A stretch of 33,989 nucleotides of DNA from Blastococcus sp. (GCA_025465355.1 JAODNN010000034.1:1-33989), one strand, 5' to 3'; shown: positions 18,945 to 27,413, numbered from the stretch's first letter. The notes: a model not told the origin generated them from the letters alone. Program-made: numbers and translations.

Positions 18945-20605
18945 CAGTGCAGCCCCTCCGCGAGTGGCCCGAGGGCGAGCGCCGGGAAGTACGTCAGTGC
19001 GACGACGATGAGGGCGACGCCGGTGAGCAGCCCGACGAACAGGAGCCGGTGCGTCGGCAGCGTGCCGTCGGACGCCGGCACCGGCTGCTGAGACGCCAGC
19101 GACCCCGCCAGGCCGAGAACGAAGATCATCGGCAGGAACCGCCCCAGCAGCATCACCGTCCCGAGCGCGTAGTTGTAGAAGACCGTGTTCGCGCTGAGGC
19201 CGGCGAATGCGCTGCCGTTGTTGTTCGCCGCCGAGGTGAACGCATAGAGCACCTCGGACAGGCCGTGCGGCCCGCTGTTGAGCATGCCGGCGCGGGCGAT
19301 CGGGAGCGCCATCGCGATCCCCGTGCCGGTCAGTACGAGCGCCGGCGTGGTGAGCAGGTACAGCGAGGCGAACTTCAGCTCCCGCGCACCGAGCTTCTTA
19401 CCGAGGTACTCCGGGGTCCGCCCCACCATGAGGCCGGCGACGAACACCGTGATCACGGCCAGGATCAGGATGCCGTACAGGCCCGAACCGGTACCGCCGG
19501 GAGCTACCTCCCCCAGCATCATGTTCAGCAGCGTCATGGCGCCGCCGAGGCTGGTGTAGGAGTCATGGAAGCTGTCCACCGAGCCCGTGGAGGTGAGGGT
19601 GGTCCCCGTGGCGAAGATCGCCGAGTCGGGTATCCCGAACCTCGTCTCGGTCCCTTCCGTCGAGGCCCCGACCGCCGTCGGGACGGTCCCGTGGTGGGTG
19701 CCCTGGAAGACGAGCATCAGGACGACGCTGCCGACGGCGAGCACGCCCATGACCGCCACGATCGCGTAGCCCTGGCGCTTGTCGCCGATCATCCGGCCGA
19801 AGGTGCGCGGCAGCGAGAACCCGATGCACAACAGGAGGAAGATCTCGATCCAGTTGGTCCAGGTGGTGGGGTTCTCGAACGGGTGCGCGGAGTTCACGTT
19901 GTAGAAGCCGCCGCCGTTGGTGCCGATCTCCTTGATGGCCTCCTGGCTGGCCACCGGTCCCCCGGTGATCGTCTGCTGGCCGCCGGCGAGGGTGTGGACC
20001 GTGGCGTAGTGGTGGAAGTTCTCGATCATTCCGGCGCCGACGAAGACGACGGCGGCGACGACCGAGAGGGGCAGCAGGATCCGTAGGCAGACGCGGGTGA
20101 GGTCCACCCAGAAGTTGCCCAGCCGGTCGGTGCGCGTGCGGGCGAAACCGCGCACGAGCGCGATCGCCACGGCGATGCCCACGGCCGCAGAGGCGAAGTT
20201 CTGTACCGCCAGCCCGGTCATCTGGACGACGTAGCCGAGGGCGCTCTCACCGGAGTAGGACTGCCAGTTGGTGTTGGTGACGAAGCTCGCCGCCGTGTTG
20301 AACGACTGGTCCGCAGTCATCTGCGGCACCGTGTACGGCGGCCAGATCAGGTGCTGCACGCGCAGCAGGCCGTACAGGAACAGAACCGAGACGACGCTGA
20401 ACGCCAGCACCGACCGCAGATAGCGCTTCCAGGTCTGGTCGGCGTCCGGTGCGACCCCGCCGAGGCGGTAGATCACCCGCTCGACGGCGAGGTGCCGGGT
20501 GCCCGTCAGCACCCGGGCCATGTAGTCCCCGAACGGCACGTGCACCGCCGCCAGCGCCGCTGCCAGGGTCCCGAGAAAGACGACCCCGGCCCAGGTGCTG
20601 CTCAT
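18944..20605 (-). CDS. kdpA: Potassium-transporting ATPase subunit A (K+ channel-like)
   Basis: 553 aa integral membrane subunit that holds the K+ selectivity filter. The four filter-like loops are recognisable: [44 protein letters not shown] and [13 protein letters not shown], each with the Gly-rich segment expected of the KtrB/TrkH/KdpA superfamily. About ten hydrophobic helices are visible. The ATG at 20605 overlaps the kdpF stop by one base (TGATG), and its stop overlaps the kdpB start, so it is translated from one polycistronic message. Identification is certain. Confidence 0.98.
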   Translation of the reverse strand: MSSTWAGVVFLGTLAAALAAVHVPFGDYMARVLTGTRHLAVERVIYRLGGVAPDADQTWKRYLRSVLAFSVVSVLFLYGLLRVQHLIWPPYTVPQMTADQSFNTAASFVTNTNWQSYSGESALGYVVQMTGLAVQNFASAAVGIAVAIALVRGFARTRTDRLGNFWVDLTRVCLRILLPLSVVAAVVFVGAGMIENFHHYATVHTLAGGQQTITGGPVASQEAIKEIGTNGGGFYNVNSAHPFENPTTWTNWIEIFLLLCIGFSLPRTFGRMIGDKRQGYAIVAVMGVLAVGSVVLMLVFQGTHHGTVPTAVGASTEGTETRFGIPDSAIFATGTTLTSTGSVDSFHDSYTSLGGAMTLLNMMLGEVAPGGTGSGLYGILILAVITVFVAGLMVGRTPEYLGKKLGARELKFASLYLLTTPALVLTGTGIAMALPIARAGMLNSGPHGLSEVLYAFTSAANNNGSAFAGLSANTVFYNYALGTVMLLGRFLPMIFVLGLAGSLASQQPVPASDGTLPTHRLLFVGLLTGVALIVVALTYFPALALGPLAEGLH

Positions 20606-20694
20606 CAGAACTTCTCGGCAGAGACCAGAGCCACCACCAGGTAGATCGTCACCAGGATCGAGAGCAGGAGCCCGACGGCGTTTGCGGCGCTCAT
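20605..20694 (-). CDS. kdpF: KdpF small membrane subunit
   Basis: 29 aa, one hydrophobic helix: [20 protein letters not shown] and then a C-terminal SAEKF, the usual KdpF pattern (xVGLxxxxxLxxYLxxALxxPEKF). KdpF is a lipid-like stabiliser of the KdpABC complex. Its ATG (20694-20692) overlaps the stop of an upstream 27-aa ORF as ATGA, and its TGA overlaps the kdpA ATG. Position and pattern make the call secure despite the length. Confidence 0.93.
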   Translation of the reverse strand: MSAANAVGLLLSILVTIYLVVALVSAEKF

Positions 20695-20774
20695 AGCTTC
20701 TCGGCCCCCAGGGCGGCGAGGGCGAGCACGGTGAAGACCGCGAGGATCACCAAGACGGCCCAGAAGTCGCCCAT
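20691..20774 (-). CDS. 27-aa membrane peptide, first gene of the kdp operon
   Basis: ATG at 20774 with GGGAG seven bases upstream opens a 27-codon frame ending in TGA at 20693-20691, overlapping kdpF by 4 nt (ATGA). The peptide starts [14 protein letters not shown] and ends GAEKL: one hydrophobic helix with an acidic N-terminal side and a charged C-terminal end. I recall that many kdp operons carry a similar unnamed peptide (short helix ending like YVxxCxRL or xERL) before kdpF, so it is probably a conserved accessory peptide of the pump or its regulator. It is not a KdpF copy, since the VGL...PEKF pattern is absent. Function unproven. Confidence 0.75.
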   Translation of the reverse strand: MGDFWAVLVILAVFTVLALAALGAEKL

Positions 20775-20889
20775 GGCGGACTCCCAACGACAGGGGGACC
20801 GCGGCGCGTTCCCCTCGCTCCCCGACGTTCGCAGGCGGGGCGTCACCAGTGAATTCCGGCCAGCAGGAAGATGTCACGCGCCGGTGAGC

Positions 20890-20910
20890 ATCATTGCGCG
20901 ATCATTGCGC
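20890..20910. promoter_or_regulatory. 11-bp-phased direct repeat upstream of kdp (KdpE operator candidate)
   Basis: ATCATTGCGC occurs at 20890-20899 and again at 20901-20910, an 11-bp period, in the 156-nt gap upstream of the kdp operon's first start codon. Tandem half-sites one helical turn apart are typical of OmpR/PhoB-family regulators such as KdpE. A weak -35-like GTGACA (20877-20872, - strand) lies 12 nt downstream on the side of kdp. The site is inferred from architecture only. Confidence 0.5.
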
Positions 20911-20930
20911 CCTGTTGACGTGCTCCTGAG

Positions 20931-21776
20931 TCAGGCGATGTCGGCCGGGAATTGACGCGCGGCACGGGCGGTGCGCGCCCAGTGCACGAGCCCCAGGAAG
21001 GCGACCTCCACCAACGGCAGCCGGAGAAGGATCAGGCCAGGCGGGCCGGCGAACGGCGCGACGAGCCACATCACCACGGCGAGGCAGACGAAGACGTCCC
21101 GCTGGGCAGCGCGGCCGGAGGACCGGCGCCGCCCGATGACCATCGCGGCGACCAGGAAGAACCCGATGGCGGCCAGCCACACCGTGCCTGCGCCACCGGC
21201 TGCGCCGAGCCAGCGGGTCGGGAGGACGCCCAGAACGACCGCTGCTGCGGCGACGGGCCACAGCCAGAGCCGCGTCCTGGACGGGCGTTCCGTCGGCGAG
21301 AGCTCGTAGCAGTCGAGTTCCGTCGGCGGGTGGTCGGCGACCATCGCCGCCCGGTCCCGGTACACCGCCACGGACGGGTAGCGCGCCCTCACCAGTCGGA
21401 CCAGGGGTTCGGGAACGGCGCCGGAGAGCCAGAGCGCCTCGATCCGGGCCTGCTCCGCCCGGATCCCCCGGGTCCCGGCGATGACATGGCCCCAGCACGC
21501 GACCGTGGCGAGGACGTGCCGGGCGTGCTGCTGCTCCTCGGCCGCCCCCTCGCTGCCGTACGCGTAGAAGCCGCAGGTGCAGTCCGGGTCGGGGGCAGCG
21601 TGTCCTCGCGGAGCCCCGCCCGGCCCCTCGGCGCGCAGGCAGCGCGCGGTGTTGAGGCCGTCGCACCACGGGGGGTCGCTGAACAGGGGGTGCAGCCCCC
21701 CGCCCGGTCCGATGCGGAAGGTACGGAGGGCGCGGATCTCACCGACCTGCGGCTCGTAACCGCCCCAGGATTCCAT
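20931..21776 (-). CDS. Conserved-type two-part membrane protein of unknown function
   Basis: 281 aa, ATG at 21776 preceded by GGGGAGAGG. The first 110 or so residues are soluble and start MESWGGYEPQVGEIRALRTFR; they include WCDGLNTARCL, PDPDCTCGFYAYGS and RHVLATVACWGHVIAGTRGIRAEQARIEALW. I recall such a Cys-containing cytoplasmic domain (CTCGFYAYG, VIAGTRGIRAEhARI) in unnamed actinobacterial proteins, but I know no function. After about residue 165 come four to five hydrophobic stretches (for example LWLWPVAAAAVVLGVL, VWLAAIGFFLVAAMVIG, VFVCLAVVMWLVAPFAG), so the C-terminal half is membrane-embedded. It lies between kdp and kdpDE and 17 nt after a 39-aa ORF. No terminator is seen before the kdp operon, so some read-through is possible. 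Confidence 0.7.
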   Translation of the reverse strand: MESWGGYEPQVGEIRALRTFRIGPGGGLHPLFSDPPWCDGLNTARCLRAEGPGGAPRGHAAPDPDCTCGFYAYGSEGAAEEQQHARHVLATVACWGHVIAGTRGIRAEQARIEALWLSGAVPEPLVRLVRARYPSVAVYRDRAAMVADHPPTELDCYELSPTERPSRTRLWLWPVAAAAVVLGVLPTRWLGAAGGAGTVWLAAIGFFLVAAMVIGRRRSSGRAAQRDVFVCLAVVMWLVAPFAGPPGLILLRLPLVEVAFLGLVHWARTARAARQFPADIA

Positions 21777-21793
21777 GGCCTCTCCCCCGGCGG

Positions 21794-21913
21794 CTACCGA
21801 GCCGGAGCAGGTTCCCGCCGTGGCGCGGGTCGAGCCGGCTCAGCCGGGGCGGGGGCAGGCTCCGCCAGCGGCAGTACGTCGATGCGACGCCGTTCCTTGC
21901 CGATGTTCCCCAT
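21794..21913 (-). CDS. 39-aa Pro/Ala-rich peptide, candidate
   Basis: ATG at 21913 opens 39 codons ending in TAG at 21796-21794. It starts MGNIGKERRRIDVLPLAE and continues as a Pro/Ala/Glu/Arg tail. Short proteins starting MGNIG and a basic stretch are, from memory, common in actinobacteria, function unknown. There is no Shine-Dalgarno, but TACCCT ends 7 nt before the ATG, fitting a leaderless message. It precedes the 281-aa membrane protein by 17 nt on the same strand. The Pro-rich tail could be low-complexity chance coding, so confidence is moderate. Confidence 0.5.
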   Translation of the reverse strand: MGNIGKERRRIDVLPLAEPAPAPAEPARPAPRREPAPAR

Positions 21914-21920
21914 GCCGTCG

Positions 21921-21926
21921 AGGGTA
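21921..21926 (-). promoter_or_regulatory. Candidate -10 element for the 39-aa peptide
   Basis: TACCCT on the - strand ends 7 nt before the ATG at 21913, within one base of the ideal leaderless spacing. No clear -35 was found at 17-18 nt. Confidence 0.35.
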
Positions 21927-21955
21927 CGCAGACTCGGGCCCGAGGACGGCGATCA

Positions 21956-22000
21956 GGATCGCGTCAAGAATGGATCCGCCGGCGTCGGGATCGCGTCAAG
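21956..22000. repeat. 13-bp direct repeat, 32-bp period, in the divergent region before kdpD
   Basis: GGATCGCGTCAAG at 21956-21968 is repeated exactly at 21988-22000, a 32-bp period (about three helical turns). It lies between the - strand 39-aa ORF and the + strand ORF preceding kdpD, the place for an operator serving either direction. A related 12-mer lies upstream of the permease at 27522-27533. Confidence 0.6.
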
Positions 22001-22040
22001 TCCATGGCGGCCGAACGCAGTGCCGGGGCTCCATGGAGGG

Positions 22041-22349
22041 ATGTCGAGCGCAGCGATCTCCGATAGCATCCAACTCGCCGGTTTCCTGCTGGGTGGCTGG
22101 GCACTGTTCCGGTTCACGGACTGGATCTATCGGCGGGGTCAGGGCCGACCGGACAACCCGGGCAGTGCAGGGCCGGCCGCCCCTGAGGCGCTCTTGACGC
22201 CGGAAACACCGATCAGGCGCCCGATCGTGGACGATCATGTGTGGCATGGCCCGCGGGACGCTGCGTATCTATCTCGGCGCCGCGCCAGGCGTGGGGAAGA
22301 CGTTCGCCATGCTCGGCGAGGCGCACCGCCGCTCGTCCCGGGGCACTGA
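22041..22349 (+). CDS. Candidate small membrane protein overlapping the kdpD 5' end
   Basis: 102-codon frame, ATG at 22041. The first part is protein-like: MSSAAISDSIQLAGFLLGGW then ALFRFTDWIYRRG, one hydrophobic helix followed by basic residues; the rest is Pro/Arg-rich and runs 113 nt into kdpD in another frame. GGAGGG lies directly against the ATG, closer than usual for a ribosome binding site. Codon third positions are mostly G/C before kdpD begins. It could be a real short membrane peptide coupled to kdpD translation, or chance coding. Not recognised from any family I know. Confidence 0.35.
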   Translation: MSSAAISDSIQLAGFLLGGWALFRFTDWIYRRGQGRPDNPGSAGPAAPEALLTPETPIRRPIVDDHVWHGPRDAAYLSRRRARRGEDVRHARRGAPPLVPGH

Positions 22350-24774
22350 TCTCGTCGTCGGTCTTGTCGAGACACACGGCCGGCGGCGCACAGCCGAACA
22401 GCTCGAGGATCTCGAGGTCCTCCCCCGGCGGCAGGTCGAGTACCGCGGCATCACGCTGACAGAGCTCGACGTCGAGGGCGTGCTGGCCCGGCACCCGGAG
22501 GTCGTCGCCATCGACGAGCTGGCGCACACGAACGTGCCGGGTTCCAGGAATCCGAAACGATGGCAGGACGTCGACGAGATCCTCGACGCCGGGATCGACG
22601 TGCTGACCACGGTCAACATCCAGCACCTCGAGAGCCTCAACGACGTCGTCCAGCAGATCACCGGCGTCGAGCAGCAGGAGACGGTGCCGGATGCGGTGGT
22701 CCGCCGCGCCGACCAGATCGAGCTCGTCGACATGTCGCCGGAGGCGCTGCGCCGCCGCATGGCGCACGGCAACGTCTATCCGCTGGAACAGGCGGATGCG
22801 GCGCTGGGCAACTACTTCCGGGTCGGCAACCTCACGGCCCTGCGAGAACTGGCCCTGCTGTGGCTCGCCGACCGGGTGGACGAGGGATTGCGTCGGTACA
22901 AGGCAGAGCACCACATCGACCACGTGTGGGAAGCCCGGGAACGGGTGGTCGTGGCCCTCACCGGCGGCCCCGAAGGGGAGACGCTGATCCGCCGGGCGTC
23001 ACGGGTGGCACAGCGCTCCGGGGGCGCCCTGCTCGCCGTGCACGTGCTGTCGTCGGACGGGCTGGCGGGCGCCTCACCCACCGGGCTGCGCAGCCTGCGA
23101 ACGCTGGTCGAGAGCCTCGGCGGCAGCTATCACCAGGTCGTCGGCGACGACGTCGCGGCGGCCCTGCTCGAGTTCGCGAGGAGCGTCGACGCGACGCAGC
23201 TGGTCATCGGCACGAGTCGCCGGTCCCGCTGGGCGCGAGCCGTCCGCCGCGGCTTCGGCGGCCAGGTCATCGCCGACTCCGGCGACATCGACGTGCACAT
23301 CGTCACGCATTCGGCAGCCGGTTCCCGGGGCTGGCGGCTGCCCCCGCTGACGAGTGCGCTCACAGCCCGCCGCCGCTGGCTGGGGATGCTTCTTGCGGTC
23401 GTCGGCGTCCCGGTGCTCATCGTGCTGCTGAAGGCCGGGGGCGCCGGTGTGTCGCTGTCGGTCGTGCTGATGGCGTTCCTGCTCCTGGTGCTCGCCGTGG
23501 CCCTGCTCGGCGGCCTCTGGCCGGCGCTGGCCGCGGCGGTTCTCGGCGGCCTGGCGGAGAACTGGTTCTTCGTCGATCCGACCGGGCGCCTGACCGTGAA
23601 CAAGGTGGACGACATCGTGTCCCTCCTCGGCGGGCTCGTGGTGGCGGTCACCGTCGCAACCGTCGTCGACCGCTCCGCGGCGCGGGCCACCGTGGCGGCC
23701 AGGTCGCAGGCGGAGACCGCCATGCTCGCGTCCCTGTCGCGGTCCGTGCTGGCCGGTGACCGTGGGTTGGCCAGCCTGCTCGAGCAGATTCGCGAGGCCT
23801 TCGGCCTGCGCGCCGTGTCGATGGTCGAACACACGCCGGAGGGCAACCGTGTCGTGGGCACGTGCGGCCAGCCGGACGACCCCGGACCCGACGAGACCCT
23901 CGACGAGGTCGCGGTGACCGACACGCTCGCGCTCCGGCTGACGGGGCGGACGCTGCCGGTCGGCGAGCGGCGGGTGCTGGTCGCCTTCGCCGAGCAGGCG
24001 GCCGTCGCCCTGCAGCAGGGCCGGCTGGCGGCCCAGGCCGCCGAGGCCGACCGGCTGGCCGCCGGCAACAGCATGCGCTCCGCCCTGCTCGCCGCCGTCA
24101 GCCACGACTTGAGAACCCCACTGGCGGGCATCAAGGCCGCCTCGTCGGCACTCCGCTCCGTGGACCTGCAGCTCGACGAGACCGACCGCGCCGAGTTGGT
24201 GACCACGATCGACGAGTCGGCGGACAGACTGTCCGGGCTGGTGGACAACCTGCTCGACATGAGCCGGCTGCAGGCGGGAGTGGTGAGTCCCCGACTCACC
24301 CCGTGTGACCTTCCCGCGGTCGCATACGCTGCCCTGACCTGGCTGGACGTCCAGGAGCGCGCGCGGATCGAGCTGGATTGGCCGGCTGACGTGCCCGCCG
24401 CACTCGCCGATCCCGGCCTTCTGGAGCGCGTCGTGGCCAATCTCGTGAGCAACGCCGTGCGCCACGCGCCGGCCGGCCCGGTAGCCCTGACGGCCGGCGC
24501 GGTGGACGACCACGTGGAGCTCCGGGTGATCGACCACGGCCCGGGCGTCGCCTCCGTCGATCGGGATGTTCTGTTCGCGCCCTTTCAGCGGCTCGGGGAC
24601 TCCCCTTCCGGGCAAGGGGTCGGTCTCGGCCTCGCCGTGGCGCGCGGGCTGACCGAGGCCATGGGCGGCACGCTGACGGCAGAGGACACGCCCGGCGGAG
24701 GTCTCACCATGGTCGTGTCCCTGGAGGCCGCGGTCGTACCTGTGGTTCCGCCGGCCCCGCTCCGCACGCCGTGA
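22237..24774 (+). CDS. kdpD: Sensor histidine kinase KdpD
   Basis: 845 aa from the first ATG; a second ATG at 22246 gives the usual MARGTLRIYLGAAPGVGKTFAM start and may be the true one. KdpD senses K+ limitation or osmotic stress and phosphorylates KdpE. The N-terminal KdpD domain (about 5-215) has the Walker A loop GAAPGVGKT (14-22) and IDELAHTNVPGSRNPKRWQD; a universal-stress-protein domain spans about 235-365 (VVVALTGGPEGETLIRRA, QLVIGTSRRSRW); about 380-480 holds four hydrophobic helices; a GAF-like region follows; the phosphorylated His623 is in AAVSHDLRTPLAGIKAA; ATP-binding boxes are NLVSNAVRHA (from about 735), DHGPGV and GQGVGLGLAVARGL. Neither start has a good Shine-Dalgarno, so translation may depend on the upstream ORF. 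The stop overlaps kdpE (GTGA). Confidence 0.97.
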   Translation: MCGMARGTLRIYLGAAPGVGKTFAMLGEAHRRSSRGTDLVVGLVETHGRRRTAEQLEDLEVLPRRQVEYRGITLTELDVEGVLARHPEVVAIDELAHTNVPGSRNPKRWQDVDEILDAGIDVLTTVNIQHLESLNDVVQQITGVEQQETVPDAVVRRADQIELVDMSPEALRRRMAHGNVYPLEQADAALGNYFRVGNLTALRELALLWLADRVDEGLRRYKAEHHIDHVWEARERVVVALTGGPEGETLIRRASRVAQRSGGALLAVHVLSSDGLAGASPTGLRSLRTLVESLGGSYHQVVGDDVAAALLEFARSVDATQLVIGTSRRSRWARAVRRGFGGQVIADSGDIDVHIVTHSAAGSRGWRLPPLTSALTARRRWLGMLLAVVGVPVLIVLLKAGGAGVSLSVVLMAFLLLVLAVALLGGLWPALAAAVLGGLAENWFFVDPTGRLTVNKVDDIVSLLGGLVVAVTVATVVDRSAARATVAARSQAETAMLASLSRSVLAGDRGLASLLEQIREAFGLRAVSMVEHTPEGNRVVGTCGQPDDPGPDETLDEVAVTDTLALRLTGRTLPVGERRVLVAFAEQAAVALQQGRLAAQAAEADRLAAGNSMRSALLAAVSHDLRTPLAGIKAASSALRSVDLQLDETDRAELVTTIDESADRLSGLVDNLLDMSRLQAGVVSPRLTPCDLPAVAYAALTWLDVQERARIELDWPADVPAALADPGLLERVVANLVSNAVRHAPAGPVALTAGAVDDHVELRVIDHGPGVASVDRDVLFAPFQRLGDSPSGQGVGLGLAVARGLTEAMGGTLTAEDTPGGGLTMVVSLEAAVVPVVPPAPLRTP

Positions 24775-25445
24775 GCCGCGTGCTGGTGGTCGACGACGAC
24801 CCGCAGCTGACCCGGGCTCTCCGGATCACCCTGCACGCGGCCGGCTACGACGTATCGTCGGCAGCTGACGGCCGAACAGCGCTGGCGAAGACCGCAGAGG
24901 ACCACCCGGACCTCGTCGTCCTGGACCTCGGACTTCCCGACCTGGACGGCACGGACGTGCTCGCCGGGCTCCGGCCGTGGTTCACCGGTCCCGTGCTGGT
25001 CCTCTCGGCGCGTGCCGACAGCCAGGACAAGGTCGGTGCGCTGGACGCGGGGGCCGACGATTACGTGTCGAAGCCCTTCGACATGGGCGAGCTGTTGGCC
25101 CGCCTGCGCGCCCTGCTCCGCCGCGGGGGGCCGGAGCCTGACGACCCGGTCGTGCGCACCGACCACTTCACCGTCGATCTGGCCGCCAGGCAGGTGACGG
25201 TGGACGGCGCCGTCGTGCGGCTCACCCCGACCGAGTGGGGGCTGCTGTCGATCCTCGTGCGCGCGCCCGGTCGTCTCGTGGGCCAGCGGCAGCTGCTGCA
25301 GTCGGTCTGGGGCCCGGCCTACGAGCGGGAGACGCACTACCTGCGGGTCTACATGGCCCAACTGCGCCGCAAGCTGGAGCCCGACGCCGCCCATCCGCGA
25401 TACCTGCTCACCGAGCCCGGAATGGGCTACCGCTTCAGGCCCTGA
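24771..25445 (+). CDS. kdpE: Response regulator KdpE
   Basis: 224 aa, OmpR/PhoB family. Receiver domain at 1-115 with acidic pocket Asp8-Asp10, phospho-acceptor Asp52 in LVVLDLGLPD and the conserved Lys in YVSKPFDMGELLARLRALLRR. The C-terminal winged helix (about 130-222) has LTPTEWGLLSILVRAPGRLV and ETHYLRVYMAQLRRKLEPD, ending GMGYRFRP, as in KdpE. It should be phosphorylated by KdpD and activate the kdp operon. The GTG start at 24771 overlaps kdpD by 4 nt. It is convergent with the permease, with only 6 nt between stop codons. Confidence 0.97.
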   Translation: MSRVLVVDDDPQLTRALRITLHAAGYDVSSAADGRTALAKTAEDHPDLVVLDLGLPDLDGTDVLAGLRPWFTGPVLVLSARADSQDKVGALDAGADDYVSKPFDMGELLARLRALLRRGGPEPDDPVVRTDHFTVDLAARQVTVDGAVVRLTPTEWGLLSILVRAPGRLVGQRQLLQSVWGPAYERETHYLRVYMAQLRRKLEPDAAHPRYLLTEPGMGYRFRP

Positions 25446-25455
25446 CCCGGGTCAG
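25442..25455. terminator. 14-bp palindrome holding both convergent stop codons
   Basis: CTGACCCGGGTCAG is a perfect palindrome containing the kdpE TGA (25443-25445) and, on the other strand, the permease TGA (25454-25452). As RNA it could form a 5-bp stem with a CCGG loop from either side. It is short, so a bidirectional terminator role is only possible. Confidence 0.35.
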
Positions 25456-27413
25456 CCCACGTGCACCCGGGGACGACGGTTGCGGTCCGGCTCGGCCTCC
25501 CTCAGCACCTCCCGGGTCACCGGCGCGACCTCCCCGGAGCCGGTGAACAGGAACCTCAGGACGTTGGCCAGCGGGTTGCCCTCCGTCCATTCGAAGTAGA
25601 TGTGCGGCACCTTGCCGGTCTCGTCCCGGACGTCGAGCAGGAGCGCGGCCAGAGCGTTGGGCACGCTGTTGCTGTGCATCGTGACCACCCGGTACCGCCC
25701 GTGGACGACCTCCCCGTGCACGTTCAGCGTGGACTCGAAATCCGAGGGGTCCCCGACAGTGACCTCGGCGAAGACGATGTCCTCGTCGGGCAGGTCGTGG
25801 TCGTTCTTGATCTGCCAGAGCTTCTCGCGGTACTCGGCCTCGTCCCGGCTGTCGGGCTCGTTGGCCACCAGACGGAGCTTGCGGCGTGAACAGTCCCGGA
25901 CGAACAGCTGCGCCAGGGGGTCCAGATGCACCTCGGTCACCCGGAGCTCCAGGGAGCGGGACAGCCGGGACACCAGCGACAGCACGAGGATGGCCGCGAT
26001 GAAGCACGCGGCGATCTTCACGCCGTCGGGACGTTCGACCACGTTGGCGCCGGTGGTGTACAGGAAGATCGTCGCGATGACGCCGAACGCGACGGCCAGG
26101 CGGCGCTGGTGTGCCCGTCGAGCCGCGAGGGTGACGGCGACGGCGGCGGAGGTGATCAACACCAGGACGCCGGTGGCGTAGGCCCCACCCTGGGCGTTGA
26201 CGTCGGCCCGGAAGATCCACGTGATGAGGAATGCGATCGCGGTCAGCACCAGGACGAGCGGCCGCACCGCCGCGGCCCAGTCGGGAGCCATGCCGTACCG
26301 GGGCAGGTATCGCGGGATGAGGTTGAGGAGCCCGGCCATCGCCGAGGCGCCGGCGAACCACAGGATCGCGATCGTGGACGCGTCGTACGCCGTTCCGAAG
26401 CCATTGCCCAGGTAGATGTGCGCGAGGTAGGCCAGCGCACGACCGTTGGCCTGGCCGCCGGGCTGGAACTGCGCCGGGGGGATCAACAGCGTGGTGATGA
26501 AGCTGGTCGTGATCAGGAAGACGCTCATGATCAGCGCGGCGGTGGTCAGCAGGCGCTTGGCGCCCCGGATGCGCCCCACCGGCCGTTCCTCGGTGTCGCT
26601 GGGGTCGCCCTCCACGTGCGGCATGACGGCCACACCGGTCTCGAAGCCCGACAGACCGAGCGCCAACTTCGGGAAGACGAGCAGCGCCACCCCGATCATG
26701 GCCAGTGGGTTGCCGTGCTCCGCGACCAGGGCCGCACCCCAGTGGGCGACGAGGCCATGGGCCGTGACCACGTGCCACAGACCGACCACGACCACGACCA
26801 CGTTCAACGACAGGTACACGGCCACCAGGGCGACGGCCACACCGATGGCCTCGGTGAAGCCCTTCAGGAAGACCGCGCCGAGCAGGGCCAGCAGGAACAG
26901 CGTGACGGCGACCTGGTGGCCGTGCAGCAGGGTGGGCACGTTCGGGTTCTCCACGACGTGGGCCGTGGCGTCCGCCGCCGACAACGTCATCGTGATGATG
27001 AAGTCGGTGGCCGCGAATCCGAGCAGGACGAGGACGAAGATCTTGCCCTTCCAGAACGGCAGCAGCCGCTCCAGCATGGCGATCGAGCCCTCGCCGCGCG
27101 GGCTCTCCTCGGCCACCCTCCGGTAGACCGGCAGGGCGCCGAACAGCGTCAGCGCGACGAGCACCAGGGTCGCGATCGGCGACAGCAGCCCGGCCGCCAG
27201 CGCAGCGATGCCGGGTTGGTAGCCGAGGGTGGAGAAGTAGTCGACCCCGGTGAGGCACATGACCTGCCACCAGGGATGCCGGCGGTGCAACGTCTCCGGG
27301 CGCGCGTGGGCGCCGGGGAAGATCTGATTCTTGCGCGGCCGGCCCTGGAGCAGCCAGTCACGGAAGGGGGCTGCCGCCCGGCCGGGCACCCGTGTATCCG
27401 TGGGGGCGACCAC
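25452..27413 (-). CDS. APC-superfamily permease with C-terminal soluble domain
   Basis: 653 aa, GTG at 27413 with AGGTGAG upstream. Residues about 45-475 contain some 12 hydrophobic helices, beginning [20 protein letters not shown], with [19 protein letters not shown] in the middle, typical of amino-acid/polyamine/organocation carriers. The last 170 or so residues are soluble and charged ([31 protein letters not shown]). This long permease with a cytoplasmic tail resembles the KUP/KimA branch in layout, and its place against kdpDE suggests K+ or osmolyte transport, but the substrate cannot be read from sequence and an amino-acid carrier is equally possible. A 12-mer like that upstream of kdpD lies about 110 nt before its start. 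Confidence 0.75.
   Translation of the reverse strand: MVAPTDTRVPGRAAAPFRDWLLQGRPRKNQIFPGAHARPETLHRRHPWWQVMCLTGVDYFSTLGYQPGIAALAAGLLSPIATLVLVALTLFGALPVYRRVAEESPRGEGSIAMLERLLPFWKGKIFVLVLLGFAATDFIITMTLSAADATAHVVENPNVPTLLHGHQVAVTLFLLALLGAVFLKGFTEAIGVAVALVAVYLSLNVVVVVVGLWHVVTAHGLVAHWGAALVAEHGNPLAMIGVALLVFPKLALGLSGFETGVAVMPHVEGDPSDTEERPVGRIRGAKRLLTTAALIMSVFLITTSFITTLLIPPAQFQPGGQANGRALAYLAHIYLGNGFGTAYDASTIAILWFAGASAMAGLLNLIPRYLPRYGMAPDWAAAVRPLVLVLTAIAFLITWIFRADVNAQGGAYATGVLVLITSAAVAVTLAARRAHQRRLAVAFGVIATIFLYTTGANVVERPDGVKIAACFIAAILVLSLVSRLSRSLELRVTEVHLDPLAQLFVRDCSRRKLRLVANEPDSRDEAEYREKLWQIKNDHDLPDEDIVFAEVTVGDPSDFESTLNVHGEVVHGRYRVVTMHSNSVPNALAALLLDVRDETGKVPHIYFEWTEGNPLANVLRFLFTGSGEVAPVTREVLREAEPDRNRRPRVHVG

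Noticed and set aside
20605-20877. A 90-codon frame ending in the kdpF sequence
   Set aside because: The upstream part has no ribosome site and overlaps the real 27-aa ORF in another frame; only the last 29 codons are KdpF.
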